Assembly: GCA_910585825.1 (NCBI GenBank)
Contig: CAJUEY010000006.1
Span: forward strand, 176 to 64,175
Reading direction: 5' to 3'
Origin: an uncultured Lachnospiraceae bacterium
Lineage (GTDB): Bacteria > Bacillota > Clostridia > Lachnospirales > Lachnospiraceae
DNA length: 64,000 nt
Positions 52,336-61,500 of the stretch are shown piece by piece. A model generated the notes under the pieces. It worked only from the letters and a program-made list of their open reading frames with translations, made no database searches and was not told the origin of the DNA. The position numbers were made by a program, and so were the translations under genes. How positions within the stretch are numbered: position 1 is the stretch's first letter; every line of letters begins with the position of its first letter.

Positions 52336-53469
52336 ATGAATAGGTATATAAAAAATGCAGCTTTTATCATAATATGTCTGGCGGCCGTCGGCATTATGTG
52401 GAATCAATCTCATTCAGAAATTAGGCAGGAAACAGAGGAAAGTGTAGACAGCAGTGAAACTGCCGTGCAGGAAGTTACATTTCCCGGTGAATACCAGCAG
52501 GAAGTGAACCGTGTGTTTTCCATAGACGCCAAAGTTGTAATTCCGGAAGATTTTAATCCCAATCAACTTTGCCGGGCATCAGCGAAAATTTATGAACTTG
52601 ACATCGAAAAGTGGAAAAGCAGGTTTTTGACGGGAACGGAAATTTTTGACGTTGATCCGGAGGGCGGAATGAGCCGGGAAGGAGACGATCTTCTTAGGGA
52701 GCTATATCAAACAGAAGGGGAAGGAAATTTATATCTTTCCAGTCAGGAAGGGTTTTATTATGATGCCGGGAGATATCTTCCAATAAACAGCGGTTTGGAG
52801 TTTCATGAAAACAAGGGGACGGCAGATCATTTTTCTGAAACTGCTGAATTGGAAAATATAAGCAGGTCTGACGCATGGAATGGGCTTATGAAAGAGCTGG
52901 ATGCATTGGGAATTCATACAGATGATTTTCAAGTTCAATATGCTTACGCCCTGGATTATGAAACCCTTGGGCAAAAAGAGCAGGAAATGCTACAGGAAGA
53001 ATATATTGAGCCGGAAGAAACGAAGGGCAGTTGGACCAGTGAGGACAATGCATATTACTATTGCCTGCTGCAGAAAGATCAGGGGCTGCCGGTATTTTAT
53101 CCGGAAGAGGTGATGGAGTATGAAGAAGATATCTATTTTGGAGCTGTTATGTCGTATTATGGAGCATCCGGACTCATTGGCTTAAATGTAAATTATCTCT
53201 TTGATATCACAGACGGAAAAGAAAAGATTTATTTAGCGCCGTTTGAAACCATAACTGATACTTTGATAAAAAAATACGAACAGGTCATTATGGATTCTGA
53301 AATTACGGTTACAGAGTTTCGCCTTTTTCAATATCCTCTGCGCAGGGGAAAAGATACTTACGAGATCATACCTGTCTGGATTTGCAAACTGGAATACAAG
53401 GATAGCGACAGCGTGATGTACATTCCCATTCATGCAGTCACCGGAGAAGAAATGTTGGAGATGGAGTGA
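52336..53469 (+). CDS. Membrane-anchored extracellular protein of unknown function in ABC operon
   Basis: The 377-residue protein has one N-terminal hydrophobic helix (about residues 6-24) and an acidic extracellular part with many Glu and Tyr. There is no lipobox Cys. I do not recognise a domain. The region DTYEIIPVWICKLEYKDS followed by IPIHAVTGEEMLEM near the end resembles the closing part of YycH/YycI- or PepSY-like extracytoplasmic proteins, but only loosely. The ATG at 52336 has GAAGGA at a 9-base distance; an ATG at 52327 is too close to it. It lies six bases before the first permease gene and is probably co-transcribed. Confidence 0.68.
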   Translation: MNRYIKNAAFIIICLAAVGIMWNQSHSEIRQETEESVDSSETAVQEVTFPGEYQQEVNRVFSIDAKVVIPEDFNPNQLCRASAKIYELDIEKWKSRFLTGTEIFDVDPEGGMSREGDDLLRELYQTEGEGNLYLSSQEGFYYDAGRYLPINSGLEFHENKGTADHFSETAELENISRSDAWNGLMKELDALGIHTDDFQVQYAYALDYETLGQKEQEMLQEEYIEPEETKGSWTSEDNAYYYCLLQKDQGLPVFYPEEVMEYEEDIYFGAVMSYYGASGLIGLNVNYLFDITDGKEKIYLAPFETITDTLIKKYEQVIMDSEITVTEFRLFQYPLRRGKDTYEIIPVWICKLEYKDSDSVMYIPIHAVTGEEMLEME

Positions 53470-53475
53470 TTTTTC

Positions 53476-54261
53476 ATGCGTATGCTGAAACGATATTTGA
53501 AAGTAGAATTTTACAGGTTGTTTCATTCGCCGCAGTTTTATATTGCAGCAGCCGGGGTTTTTATCATTTATATGATCAGCAGCCTGCAGAGTGTTGGCAG
53601 CCTTAGCGTATTTGATCTGTATTATTTTATAAAATTTTTCAGCCTGATTATTGTATTGTTTGGCTGCAGTAATTTTGCATATGCAAATAGCCTTTTGGAA
53701 GATTGGGAACACGGATTTTATCAAAGCGTCCTATTGCGGGGGAATTTAAAAGCTTATATATGTGCCAGGAGCATTTGCTGTTTTTTTGCATCCGTATTTT
53801 CGATGACAGCAGGAACGCTTTGCTTTGTATTTGTCCAAGGCTGCAGGCTGCCGCTGGCAGATCCTGAGGAAGAATACGGGATGATGCCGATTGTCCGGCA
53901 GCAGGATATGTTCGGCTGGTTTCTCCGGGAGAAATGGATGATTGTTTATTTTTTCTTATCGGCCATGATAATCGGATGTTTGGCGGGAATATTGGCTTTA
54001 TCAGCCATGTGGCTCTCTCTGATTGCAAAAAACAAGATGTTTTCTGTGTGCATTCCGATCGCATCTTACTATTTTCTGGTAAACTGCATAGATGAGGATA
54101 TTCTTGCAATTAACGGAATGTTTTTATTTTCCGGAAATGTATTATCTAATCCGTTTCTATCGTTTTGTTATACTTTGTTGGTTACGGCAGGCGGCGCCGT
54201 TTTCTTTAGTCTGCTGATTTATCGCCGTATGAGCCGTATGGTGAGAGGAGTGAAAAAATGA
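53476..54261 (+). CDS. ABC-2-type membrane permease subunit (first)
   Basis: The 261-residue protein has six hydrophobic segments, with the N-terminus (KRYLKVEFYRLFHSPQFYI) typical of ABC-2 permeases such as those in bacteriocin-immunity and antibiotic-resistance exporters. It overlaps the next permease by four bases (ATGA). With the following gene it would form a heterodimeric membrane channel for the ATPase at 55098. Confidence 0.75.
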   Translation: MRMLKRYLKVEFYRLFHSPQFYIAAAGVFIIYMISSLQSVGSLSVFDLYYFIKFFSLIIVLFGCSNFAYANSLLEDWEHGFYQSVLLRGNLKAYICARSICCFFASVFSMTAGTLCFVFVQGCRLPLADPEEEYGMMPIVRQQDMFGWFLREKWMIVYFFLSAMIIGCLAGILALSAMWLSLIAKNKMFSVCIPIASYYFLVNCIDEDILAINGMFLFSGNVLSNPFLSFCYTLLVTAGGAVFFSLLIYRRMSRMVRGVKK

Positions 54262-55079
54262 ACATCAGGGCAAATCTGGATAATTTTATTCATCGCATCT
54301 GTTCCCTGCGGAGTGTAACCCTTTTTGTGACCTGGATTTGTATGTTGGATATTGAGCTGGGAGTATTTCGGGAAGAGGCATCTGCACTGGGGGTAAAAGA
54401 TACGTTTGTGATTCTTCCGTTTGTACAGACGGATATGTATTTCAGTAAAGTAATTCTGCTAGGTGTTTTGTGTTTCTTTTCCAATGCGCCGTTTATGGAT
54501 AAAAGCGAGATGTATGTCATTTCCAGAATCGGGCGGAAACGCTGGGGTATGCGGAATATACAGTACATTTTTTTTGCCGGCATTGTTCTTTCGCTGGCAT
54601 TGGCCTGTTTCAGCAGCCTTACAGTGCTGCCTGCAGTAAAATGGAGCAACGAATGGGGAAACGTATATCATACGCTTTCCGTGACACGTAGTACGATCGG
54701 GGCTGTAATATCCGGAAAAACAATTGCTGCATTTTCTCCGTTTGAGCTGCTGGCGCATATCATTGTGATTGACAGCCTGATATTTGCGCTGATTGGAATG
54801 CTGCTTTATGTTTCAAGTCTGTATCTGCCGAGAGTGTGGGGATATTTGATCACGATTGTTTTTGCATTTTTGCCTACGATGTATTGGATGCCCTTTGACA
54901 TTCAGTATTTTTCTCCGTGTTCCTGGATGTATCCCAGTCAGTGGAGATATGGGCAGGATATGAACTATCCCAGTCTTACCTATATTTATACGGCTCTTTT
55001 TCTGCTTCTACTGCTGCTTATCAGGATTGGGCAGGCAAGAATACACCGCGCGGCATGGATCAGCCGGGAAGAAGTTTAA
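54258..55079 (+). CDS. ABC-2-like membrane permease subunit (second)
   Basis: The 273-residue protein has about six hydrophobic segments. Its sequence differs from the first permease but shares the general layout, including an amphipathic segment with ISRIGRKRWGMRNIQ before a membrane helix. It starts inside the end of the first permease gene after GAGAGGAG, so translation is coupled. The weak family signal makes the exact class uncertain. Confidence 0.65.
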   Translation: MNIRANLDNFIHRICSLRSVTLFVTWICMLDIELGVFREEASALGVKDTFVILPFVQTDMYFSKVILLGVLCFFSNAPFMDKSEMYVISRIGRKRWGMRNIQYIFFAGIVLSLALACFSSLTVLPAVKWSNEWGNVYHTLSVTRSTIGAVISGKTIAAFSPFELLAHIIVIDSLIFALIGMLLYVSSLYLPRVWGYLITIVFAFLPTMYWMPFDIQYFSPCSWMYPSQWRYGQDMNYPSLTYIYTALFLLLLLLIRIGQARIHRAAWISREEV

Positions 55080-55097
55080 AAGAACGGAGGGAAAAAG

Positions 55098-55736
55098 ATG
55101 GGAGAAACGATTCGTATAGAGCATGTATCAAAACGGTTTGGAAATAATGTGGTATTGCAGGACGTATCTTTACAGTGTGAGAGCGGAAAAATTTATGGCA
55201 TCGTAGGCTATAACGGTTCCGGCAAGTCAGTACTATTTAAGTGCATCTGCGGTTTTTATTTTGCAGATCAGGGCGATATTTATATTCGGAATCAAAAGAT
55301 CGGAAAAGATACTGATATGATTCAAAATGCAGGAGTCATTATTGAGGAACCGTCGTTTTTGAAACAATACAGCGGTTTGCATAATCTGGAACTGCTCTAT
55401 CGGCTGAACCATAAAAAGGACACGGTAAAATTAAAAAAAGTGATGGAGATGGTGGGATTAGATCCTATGGAGAAAAAGCCGGTGGGAAAATATTCTCTGG
55501 GTATGAAACAGCGGCTTGCCATTGCACAGGCAATTATGGAGGAACAGGATATCCTGATTCTGGATGAACCTATGAACGGTTTGGATAAGGAAGGCGTTGC
55601 ACAAATGCGGCAGTTGTTTTCCAGGATGAAGGAGGAGGGAAAGACACTTTTGTTTGCCAGCCACAATAAAGAAGATATTGATGTGCTTTGCGATGAAGTT
55701 TACGAGATGGACAAAGGAAGGCTGGAGCGTCTTTGA
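55098..55736 (+). CDS. ABC transporter ATP-binding protein
   Basis: The 212-residue ATPase has Walker A GYNGSGKS, Q-loop region NAGVIIEEPSFL, signature YSLGMKQRLAIAQ, Walker B ILILDEPMNGLD and switch His in FASHNKED. The signature (SLGMKQR) is that of the BcrA/NatA-like group, which includes antibiotic and lantibiotic self-protection exporters. GGAGGG precedes the ATG. It completes the transporter with the two preceding permeases. Confidence 0.93.
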   Translation: MGETIRIEHVSKRFGNNVVLQDVSLQCESGKIYGIVGYNGSGKSVLFKCICGFYFADQGDIYIRNQKIGKDTDMIQNAGVIIEEPSFLKQYSGLHNLELLYRLNHKKDTVKLKKVMEMVGLDPMEKKPVGKYSLGMKQRLAIAQAIMEEQDILILDEPMNGLDKEGVAQMRQLFSRMKEEGKTLLFASHNKEDIDVLCDEVYEMDKGRLERL

Positions 55737-55908
55737 AAAATGCCCCTCTGCCATTGACAGAATTTATGCAGGCGGTTTCTGCAGTTATGGAGACGCAGGC
55801 AGAACAGCTGCGGTAAATATTTATAAACATATAAGCAAATGTGTGAAAAGCACGGCTTATGTGTTTATTTTTTGCCCAAAATGACCGACATATTATTTGA
55901 TGGAATGT

Positions 55909-55916
55909 GCCGATAC
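55909..55916 (+). promoter_or_regulatory. Possible sigma-28 -10 element before the flagellum-associated gene
   Basis: GCCGATAC followed by AAAG closely resembles GCCGATAT-AAAG before flagellin. A TAAA-like -35 at the right distance is not visible (CATATT instead), so the call is tentative. Confidence 0.4.
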
Positions 55917-55961
55917 AAAGATGTCGGAGAGCGAATTTTATAAGGATACGGAGCAGAGCAT

Positions 55962-58900
55962 ATGAAGATAGAAAAAAACAGCCTATTGGATCAGCAGATC
56001 CAGAACGAGCAGCCTTTTGCGAAAGCGAAGGTCACAACCTCTTTTTCCGAAGTGAAAAAAGCAAAGACAGATGCCTTGGATAAATCTGTACGCGTCGGAC
56101 AGACGGGCTATGACAAGGAAGATTTGAAAAAAAGCGCAGTAGAGGAATTTCAGGAGAAAATGAGTGGGCAGATGAGCGCCGCAGATCGGAAAAATCAAAT
56201 GGCAGTCCTGTCAAATACCCTGACACCGGAGGATTACAAAAAAGCGCAGGAGGACGGATTTGAGCTTCACAGTACAGACAGCGGCACAATCGTTACTGTT
56301 ACAGATAAGATTAAAGCCCAGCTGGCAAAAGCGGGCGTAGATGTTTCTAATATGGGAGGCTCGCTGACAAAAGAACAGTTAGAAGAAATTGGCGGCAGTC
56401 TTGCGGCAGCCAATCGTCTGGAGCAGTATTTTCAGGCATCCGATGTTCCGCCTACCGAGGAGAATATGACAGAGGGTATGGAGGCGCTTGGCCAGGCAGA
56501 CGAGCTGCAGCCTCTGTCCAAAGGAGCCATAAAATATATGCTGGACAATCATTTAAGCCCCAGCATTGCCAATTTTTATACGGCAGAATTTTCCGGAAGT
56601 ATGGCTTATGCGCCTTCCGAAGAAGAAATTGATTTTGATGCATTAAAAGATCAGATAGAACGTACGATTACCGCGGCCGGAGAAGAAGTAAATGAACGCA
56701 CAATCGCCGACAGCCAGTGGATGATACAAAGCGAAATCCCTTATACAGCAGAGAATTTCTCGTATATGCAGAAACTGCAGGGAATTTCCTTTCCGTTAGA
56801 TTCCGATGAAATGGCGGCGGCAATTGCATCGGCCGTAGCAGAAGGCGGGCGCCCAAAGGATGCCATGCTGCTGCAGGAATATACATTGACAGCGCAGGCA
56901 CAGCATGCGGTAGAAGTTGTAACAGAGGCGACGGATGAAGACATTGCTTATCTGGCTGCCAACCACATGGAACTGACCATTGAAAATTTAGAGCAGACAG
57001 CCGCTCTGAGAAAGCAGGGAGCGCTGGATCTGACTCTGGCAAAGAGCGCAATAGAAGAAAGCAATGGAAACACAGAAGGCTCCGGCAGCCAGGCTGTGGG
57101 AAATAACGCACTGGCTTTTCTGACCGCGAAACGGATTCTGGAAGAAACCCGTCTCGCCATGACAACGGAGGCAAACAGAGCCCTTATGAAACAGGGCATT
57201 TCTATCGATACCAAACCATTGGAAGAATTGGTAGAACAGCTAAAAGAGCAGGAAAATAATTATTATGCTGCATTGCTGGGAGAAAAAGGCGGGGCAGTAG
57301 ACGCTTCCATGACAGAATTGTTTGAAACGACGACCCAGAAAGTTTCCGACCTTAAGCATATGCCGGCATACATACTGGGCATGAAGGGATATCCCCTGGA
57401 TACAGTAAATGAGCTGCATGAAGCAGGAAAAGCCTTGCAGAGCGCCCTTGATAAAGCGGGAGAAAGCTACGAGGCGCTGATGACAGAGCCGAGAAAGGAT
57501 CTGGGAGATTCCATTCAGAAGGCATTTGCCAATGTGGATGATATTCTGACAGATCTCGGCATGGAAAAAAGTGAGGCGAACAGACGGGCCGTGCGGATTT
57601 TGGCATATAACAGCCTGGAAATTAACGAAGAGTCTGTTTTGACAATGAAAGCAGCCGATGAGAAGGTGCAGAGAACATTTTCTAATTTGACGCCGGCGAC
57701 GGTCAGAGAGCTGATCCGTCAGGGAAGTAATCCGCTGGATATGAATTTAGACGTTTTGAACAAAAAAGCAGAAGAAATCCAGTCTGCAAACAGCGATATG
57801 GATACGGAGAGGTTTAGCGAATATCTTTGGAAATTAGAGCAGAATCACAGTATTTCCAAAGAAGAAAGAGAATCTTTTATCGGTATATACAGATTGATTC
57901 ATCAAATCGAAAAAACAGACGGCGCGGCGATTGGAGCTCTGGTCAGTCAGGGAGCGGAATTTACGATGAGGAATCTCCTAACGGCAGTACGCAGCGCCAA
58001 AAAGAGCGGTATGGACTATACCGTAGATGATGATTTTGCAGGAGTAGATTCTGTTTCCGCAGATTCAAATTCCATTACGGACCAGGTGGAGACGGCATAT
58101 CAGGCAGACTGTATGAAAGATGTTATGGAGACATTGACGCCTGTTACACTGCAGAAACTTTTGGAAAGCCCGGATTGGGAGAATTATACGCCGGAGCAGT
58201 TAAAACAGGCTTTGACAGAATATGCCGAAGAAACTGCGGAGCAGGAGGCCGTTTTGGATTCTGCCTATGCAAAAGACCAGTTAGAAGAAATCAAACAGGC
58301 GGCGGCTGCTGATGAAGAAATATACCGTTTTCTGGAGCGTTTTGACATTCCAAACACTACAGACAATATCATAGCTGCAAACCGGTTGATTAACAGACGA
58401 AATCAGGTCTTCTCGCGGATGTTTAACAGTGAAGAGGTTTTTTCCGGAAAAGAAGTGGATTTTAAAGGCATTCAGGAAGAAATTCTAAGACGTTTTGCCG
58501 AGGCTGTTAAAACGCCGAAAGAAATGGCGGCAGCTCAGGAAACGCTGGCAGAAACGGCTGAAAATGTTATGAAGACCATGATTGCCGATGATGAACACAT
58601 TACCAGTATGGATGTCCGGGAATTAAAATTGATGAATACGCAGATTTCCATTGCCAGAAAAATGGCGGGAGATGAGGAGTATACCATTCCGGTCATGGTG
58701 GGAGGAGAAATTACGAATCTCTCCTTAAAGATTGTCCGGGGCGTGGCGAAAAAGGGCATGGTGGAAATTCTTTTTGAAACGGCAAAAGCAGGAAAAGTGG
58801 CGGCCAGTATTGAGGCCAAAGAAAAAGGTGTTTCCGGAATTGTAGCAACAGACGATCCTGATATGAAAAAGATTTTGGAAGATCATGCACAGGAGATTAC

Positions 58901-59096
58901 AAAAGGCTTTGGAGAAGAAGAAGGAGATCTTCAGGTTACTTATGTCAGCAAACTGAATTTCTCCAGATTTTCTCAGAATATAAACCGGAACCGGCAGTCG
59001 GGAGAAAATGATGAGGAGACTTATCAAATTCAGACGTCGCGTCTGTATAAAATTGCAAAGGGCTTTATCGAAACCGTTAAGGAACTGGAAATTTAG
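55962..59096 (+). CDS. Large flagellar-locus protein of unknown function (DUF6240-like)
   Basis: The 1044-residue protein has no signal peptide or membrane segment, is largely helical and acidic, and contains several divergent internal repeats. These pair a segment like EENMTEGMEAL / TAENFSYMQKL / TIENLEQTAAL / TTDNIIAANRL with a following 60-70 residue helical region. Large proteins of this kind (annotated DUF6240, from memory) occur beside flagellin genes in Lachnospiraceae. The C-terminal 150 residues look like a globular domain. A length-control, chaperone or export-related role would fit the setting but is unproven. GGAG precedes the ATG. Confidence 0.7.
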   Translation: MKIEKNSLLDQQIQNEQPFAKAKVTTSFSEVKKAKTDALDKSVRVGQTGYDKEDLKKSAVEEFQEKMSGQMSAADRKNQMAVLSNTLTPEDYKKAQEDGFELHSTDSGTIVTVTDKIKAQLAKAGVDVSNMGGSLTKEQLEEIGGSLAAANRLEQYFQASDVPPTEENMTEGMEALGQADELQPLSKGAIKYMLDNHLSPSIANFYTAEFSGSMAYAPSEEEIDFDALKDQIERTITAAGEEVNERTIADSQWMIQSEIPYTAENFSYMQKLQGISFPLDSDEMAAAIASAVAEGGRPKDAMLLQEYTLTAQAQHAVEVVTEATDEDIAYLAANHMELTIENLEQTAALRKQGALDLTLAKSAIEESNGNTEGSGSQAVGNNALAFLTAKRILEETRLAMTTEANRALMKQGISIDTKPLEELVEQLKEQENNYYAALLGEKGGAVDASMTELFETTTQKVSDLKHMPAYILGMKGYPLDTVNELHEAGKALQSALDKAGESYEALMTEPRKDLGDSIQKAFANVDDILTDLGMEKSEANRRAVRILAYNSLEINEESVLTMKAADEKVQRTFSNLTPATVRELIRQGSNPLDMNLDVLNKKAEEIQSANSDMDTERFSEYLWKLEQNHSISKEERESFIGIYRLIHQIEKTDGAAIGALVSQGAEFTMRNLLTAVRSAKKSGMDYTVDDDFAGVDSVSADSNSITDQVETAYQADCMKDVMETLTPVTLQKLLESPDWENYTPEQLKQALTEYAEETAEQEAVLDSAYAKDQLEEIKQAAAADEEIYRFLERFDIPNTTDNIIAANRLINRRNQVFSRMFNSEEVFSGKEVDFKGIQEEILRRFAEAVKTPKEMAAAQETLAETAENVMKTMIADDEHITSMDVRELKLMNTQISIARKMAGDEEYTIPVMVGGEITNLSLKIVRGVAKKGMVEILFETAKAGKVAASIEAKEKGVSGIVATDDPDMKKILEDHAQEITKGFGEEEGDLQVTYVSKLNFSRFSQNINRNRQSGENDEETYQIQTSRLYKIAKGFIETVKELEI

Positions 59097-59104
59097 GCCG
59101 ATAT
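59078..59104 (+). promoter_or_regulatory. Sigma-28 (SigD/FliA) promoter of flagellin
   Basis: TAAG (59078-59081), a 15-base spacer and GCCGATAT (59097-59104) match the sigma-28 consensus TAAA-N15-GCCGATAA closely. The -35 lies inside the end of the preceding gene. Confidence 0.8.
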
Positions 59105-59186
59105 AAAGTAGAGAAAACAGTATGAATATAAACTACAAGGATGTAGCAGCACTGCATGGAGGCGGAAGAATAGGAAGGTATCAAAT

Positions 59187-60605
59187 ATGAAAATTAATCA
59201 CAATATGTCAGCGGTTGTTACAAATGCGCAGTTATTAAAAACAGAAGGAGGACTGGCAGCTTCTATGGAGCGGTTGTCTTCCGGTCTTAAGATCAACCAT
59301 GCGAAGGATGATCCGGCAGGCATGGCGATCACCAATAAAATGCAGGCGCAGATTGACGGACTTGCAAAAGCCTCCGAAAGTGCATCAAACGGAATCAGCG
59401 TACTGCAGATTGCAGACTCAGCGTTAGGAGAGATTACTGATATGCTGCAGAGAATCCGGGAATTGTCCGTACAGGCTGCAACAGACACCAATCAACTGGA
59501 AGAGCGTGAGGCGATTCAGCAGGAAATAGAATCTCTGGTGGTGGAAGTAGACCGTATTTCCAGAGATACGGAATATAATACAAAGAAATTATTAAACGGA
59601 ACTTCCGATACGAGAGTATATGGAGACGGCATTTCCAGAATGTCCATTACCGATTCGGTAAGAACAGGCGAATACAAGATGACAATCGACGCGGCGGCTA
59701 CACAGGCGTCTCTATTGGGCAACAGCACCCAGGCCGGAGTGATCCCGGCAGGAAAAGTCGAGATTAACGGCATGGAAATCGTTATTTCAGAAGGAGAATC
59801 CGCAGAAAGCGTTTTTGAGAAATTAAGAAGAGGCGCAGAGCTTGGGGATGTGAGCCTCATAATCACCGATGGAACGCAAACGGCCACAGGAGAATATAAC
59901 GCTCTCGACAAGGAATTTGAATTTGGAGACCAGCTGGCATTTGTGTCCAATCAGTATGGCGTATCTTCGTCTGTGGAGATCAGCTGCAGCAACGAGGCGC
60001 TGAAACAGTTTTTAGGACTGGGAGCGACAGCAACGCCGGGAAAAGATGCTGAAATTACTTTAGACCGCAGCAACGCATCTGCGTTTGGCGCTCAGGCAAC
60101 CGTTTCTTTAGACGGCAATAAAGTAAAAATAACCGATGTAAGCGGTTTTGAAATGAATTTTATGATAGATGCAGGCAAAACGGGAGATGTCAATATCAAT
60201 GTAACTGATATCGGAACCATGACGCTGCAGATCGGGGCAAATGAGCATCAGACGATGGATGTGAGAATCCCGGAGGTTTCCAGTAAGACGCTTTATCTGG
60301 ATGAAATAGATGTAACAAAAGTAGGCGGCGCAGCAAAGGCAATTTCCCAGTTGGATTATGCGATTTCCGCTGCGTCATCTGTCAGATCCGCAATAGGTGC
60401 ATATCAGAACCGTCTGGAGCATTCGGTTGACAGTCTGGATGCGTCTAATGAGGACATGACAGATGCAATTTCCCGGATAGAAGATACCGATATGGCAAAA
60501 GAAATGTCAGAATACACCAAATATACAGTTTTGCAGCAGGCAGGTACTTCTGTACTGGCGCAGGCAAATGACATTCCTCAAATGGTGCTTCAATTGCTGC
60601 AGTAA
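59187..60605 (+). CDS. Flagellin
   Basis: The 472-residue filament protein has conserved D0/D1 ends. The N-terminal part contains RLSSGLKINHAKDDPAGMAI and LQRIRELSVQAATDTN. The C-terminal part contains AIGAYQNRLEHSVDSLDASNEDMTDAISRIEDTDMAKEM and ends in the usual Leu/Gln tail. The middle (about 180-385) is a variable, beta-rich segment. AGGAAGG precedes the ATG. A sigma-28 promoter lies 83 bases upstream and the chaperone gene fliS follows after 12 bases. Confidence 0.96.
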   Translation: MKINHNMSAVVTNAQLLKTEGGLAASMERLSSGLKINHAKDDPAGMAITNKMQAQIDGLAKASESASNGISVLQIADSALGEITDMLQRIRELSVQAATDTNQLEEREAIQQEIESLVVEVDRISRDTEYNTKKLLNGTSDTRVYGDGISRMSITDSVRTGEYKMTIDAAATQASLLGNSTQAGVIPAGKVEINGMEIVISEGESAESVFEKLRRGAELGDVSLIITDGTQTATGEYNALDKEFEFGDQLAFVSNQYGVSSSVEISCSNEALKQFLGLGATATPGKDAEITLDRSNASAFGAQATVSLDGNKVKITDVSGFEMNFMIDAGKTGDVNINVTDIGTMTLQIGANEHQTMDVRIPEVSSKTLYLDEIDVTKVGGAAKAISQLDYAISAASSVRSAIGAYQNRLEHSVDSLDASNEDMTDAISRIEDTDMAKEMSEYTKYTVLQQAGTSVLAQANDIPQMVLQLLQ

Positions 60606-60617
60606 GAGGTAGCGTGT

Positions 60618-61094
60618 ATGAAACAGGAACAAGTACAGGATTTTACCCGGAGAATCAGCCAGAGCAACAGAGGGGCTCTGGTGGTGATTATTTATGAGAT
60701 TATATTCGCATATATCAAAGATGCCGAAGAAGGGCTGGCCGGCGATAATTACGAGGGCTTTAAAGAAGGACTGGCAAAGGCGGGAAGAGGAGTGGATGAA
60801 CTGATTCATTCTCTTGATTTCCAGTATGAGATTTCAAAGGATCTGTATTCTTTATATGTTTTTGTAAAAGAGTCTATGGCAAAGGCAGTGATCAAAAAGC
60901 GGGCGGATGAGCTAGCCGGCGCCAAAGAGGTTCTTATGAACCTGTATACAGCATTTGAAGAGGCTGCAAAGCAGGATCAGTCCACCCCTTTGATGCAGAA
61001 CACACAGCAGGTATATGCCGGGATGACATACGGTAAAAATAATTTAACAGAGACGTTTCAGGACCCTGAAACTTCCAGAGGATTCTTCGCGTAA
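60618..61094 (+). CDS. fliS: Flagellin-specific export chaperone FliS
   Basis: The 158-residue helical protein matches FliS in its central pattern (GALVVIIYEIIFAYIKDAEEGL, LIHSLDFQYEISKDLYSLYVFV). It is slightly longer than usual because of a C-terminal tail of about 25 residues. FliS binds the flagellin C-terminus before export. GAGGT precedes the ATG. The last codons form half of the terminator stem. Confidence 0.9.
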   Translation: MKQEQVQDFTRRISQSNRGALVVIIYEIIFAYIKDAEEGLAGDNYEGFKEGLAKAGRGVDELIHSLDFQYEISKDLYSLYVFVKESMAKAVIKKRADELAGAKEVLMNLYTAFEEAAKQDQSTPLMQNTQQVYAGMTYGKNNLTETFQDPETSRGFFA

Positions 61095-61309
61095 GAATCC
61101 TCTATTTGTTTTACACGGCTTAAAAGAAACTGATAGCGCATCTGCACTGACTGTACCTGGTAGATGTAGCAATCGATCAGATCTGGTTCTACGGCATTGG
61201 AAAGATTTGTGTAAGCAGAATCCAAATCATGTTTTGTTCGGTCTAAATCCTCCAGCAATAGAGAATAGCGTTTGTCACGAAAAATACTGTTTTCAAGAAT
61301 TCGATTCAT
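61058..61309 (-). CDS. DUF2508 (YaaL-like) family protein
   Basis: The 83-residue protein matches DUF2508 in YSLLLEDLDRTKHDLDSAYTNL, EPDLIDCYIYQVQSVQMRYQFLL. Such proteins usually lie directly upstream of bofA in the same direction in Firmicutes. Here the gene is read away from bofA and its 3' end overlaps the end of fliS by 37 bases. GGGGA precedes the ATG on the complement. Function is unknown. Confidence 0.85.
   Translation of the reverse strand: MNRILENSIFRDKRYSLLLEDLDRTKHDLDSAYTNLSNAVEPDLIDCYIYQVQSVQMRYQFLLSRVKQIEDSYAKNPLEVSGS
61077..61108. terminator. Terminator hairpin overlapping the ends of fliS and the DUF2508 gene
   Basis: AGAGGATTCTT pairs perfectly with AAGAATCCTCT around five bases, followed by ATTTGTTTT. 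It contains the fliS stop codon and part of the DUF2508 coding sequence on the opposite strand. Confidence 0.88.
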
Positions 61310-61500
61310 AGTATCCCCGCTTTCTGAACAGCCTAATCATGCTGTAATGAAATAATGCTTATTTAAATTATAGTCAGAAAAATCCAGAGTATACAGAAAA
61401 AAGGCATATTTTCCAAAAAAAAGTATATATTGTATCAAAATAGCAACAGGAAAAGCATCTGAACTGTTGCTTAAAATAAGACGAGGGTATGGGAATCTAT

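Noticed and set aside
55654..55884. 76-residue frame overlapping the end of the ABC ATPase gene
   Set aside because: It is out of frame with the ATPase, has no ribosome binding site and no recognisable features. The gap 55737-55961 seems to be regulatory sequence only.
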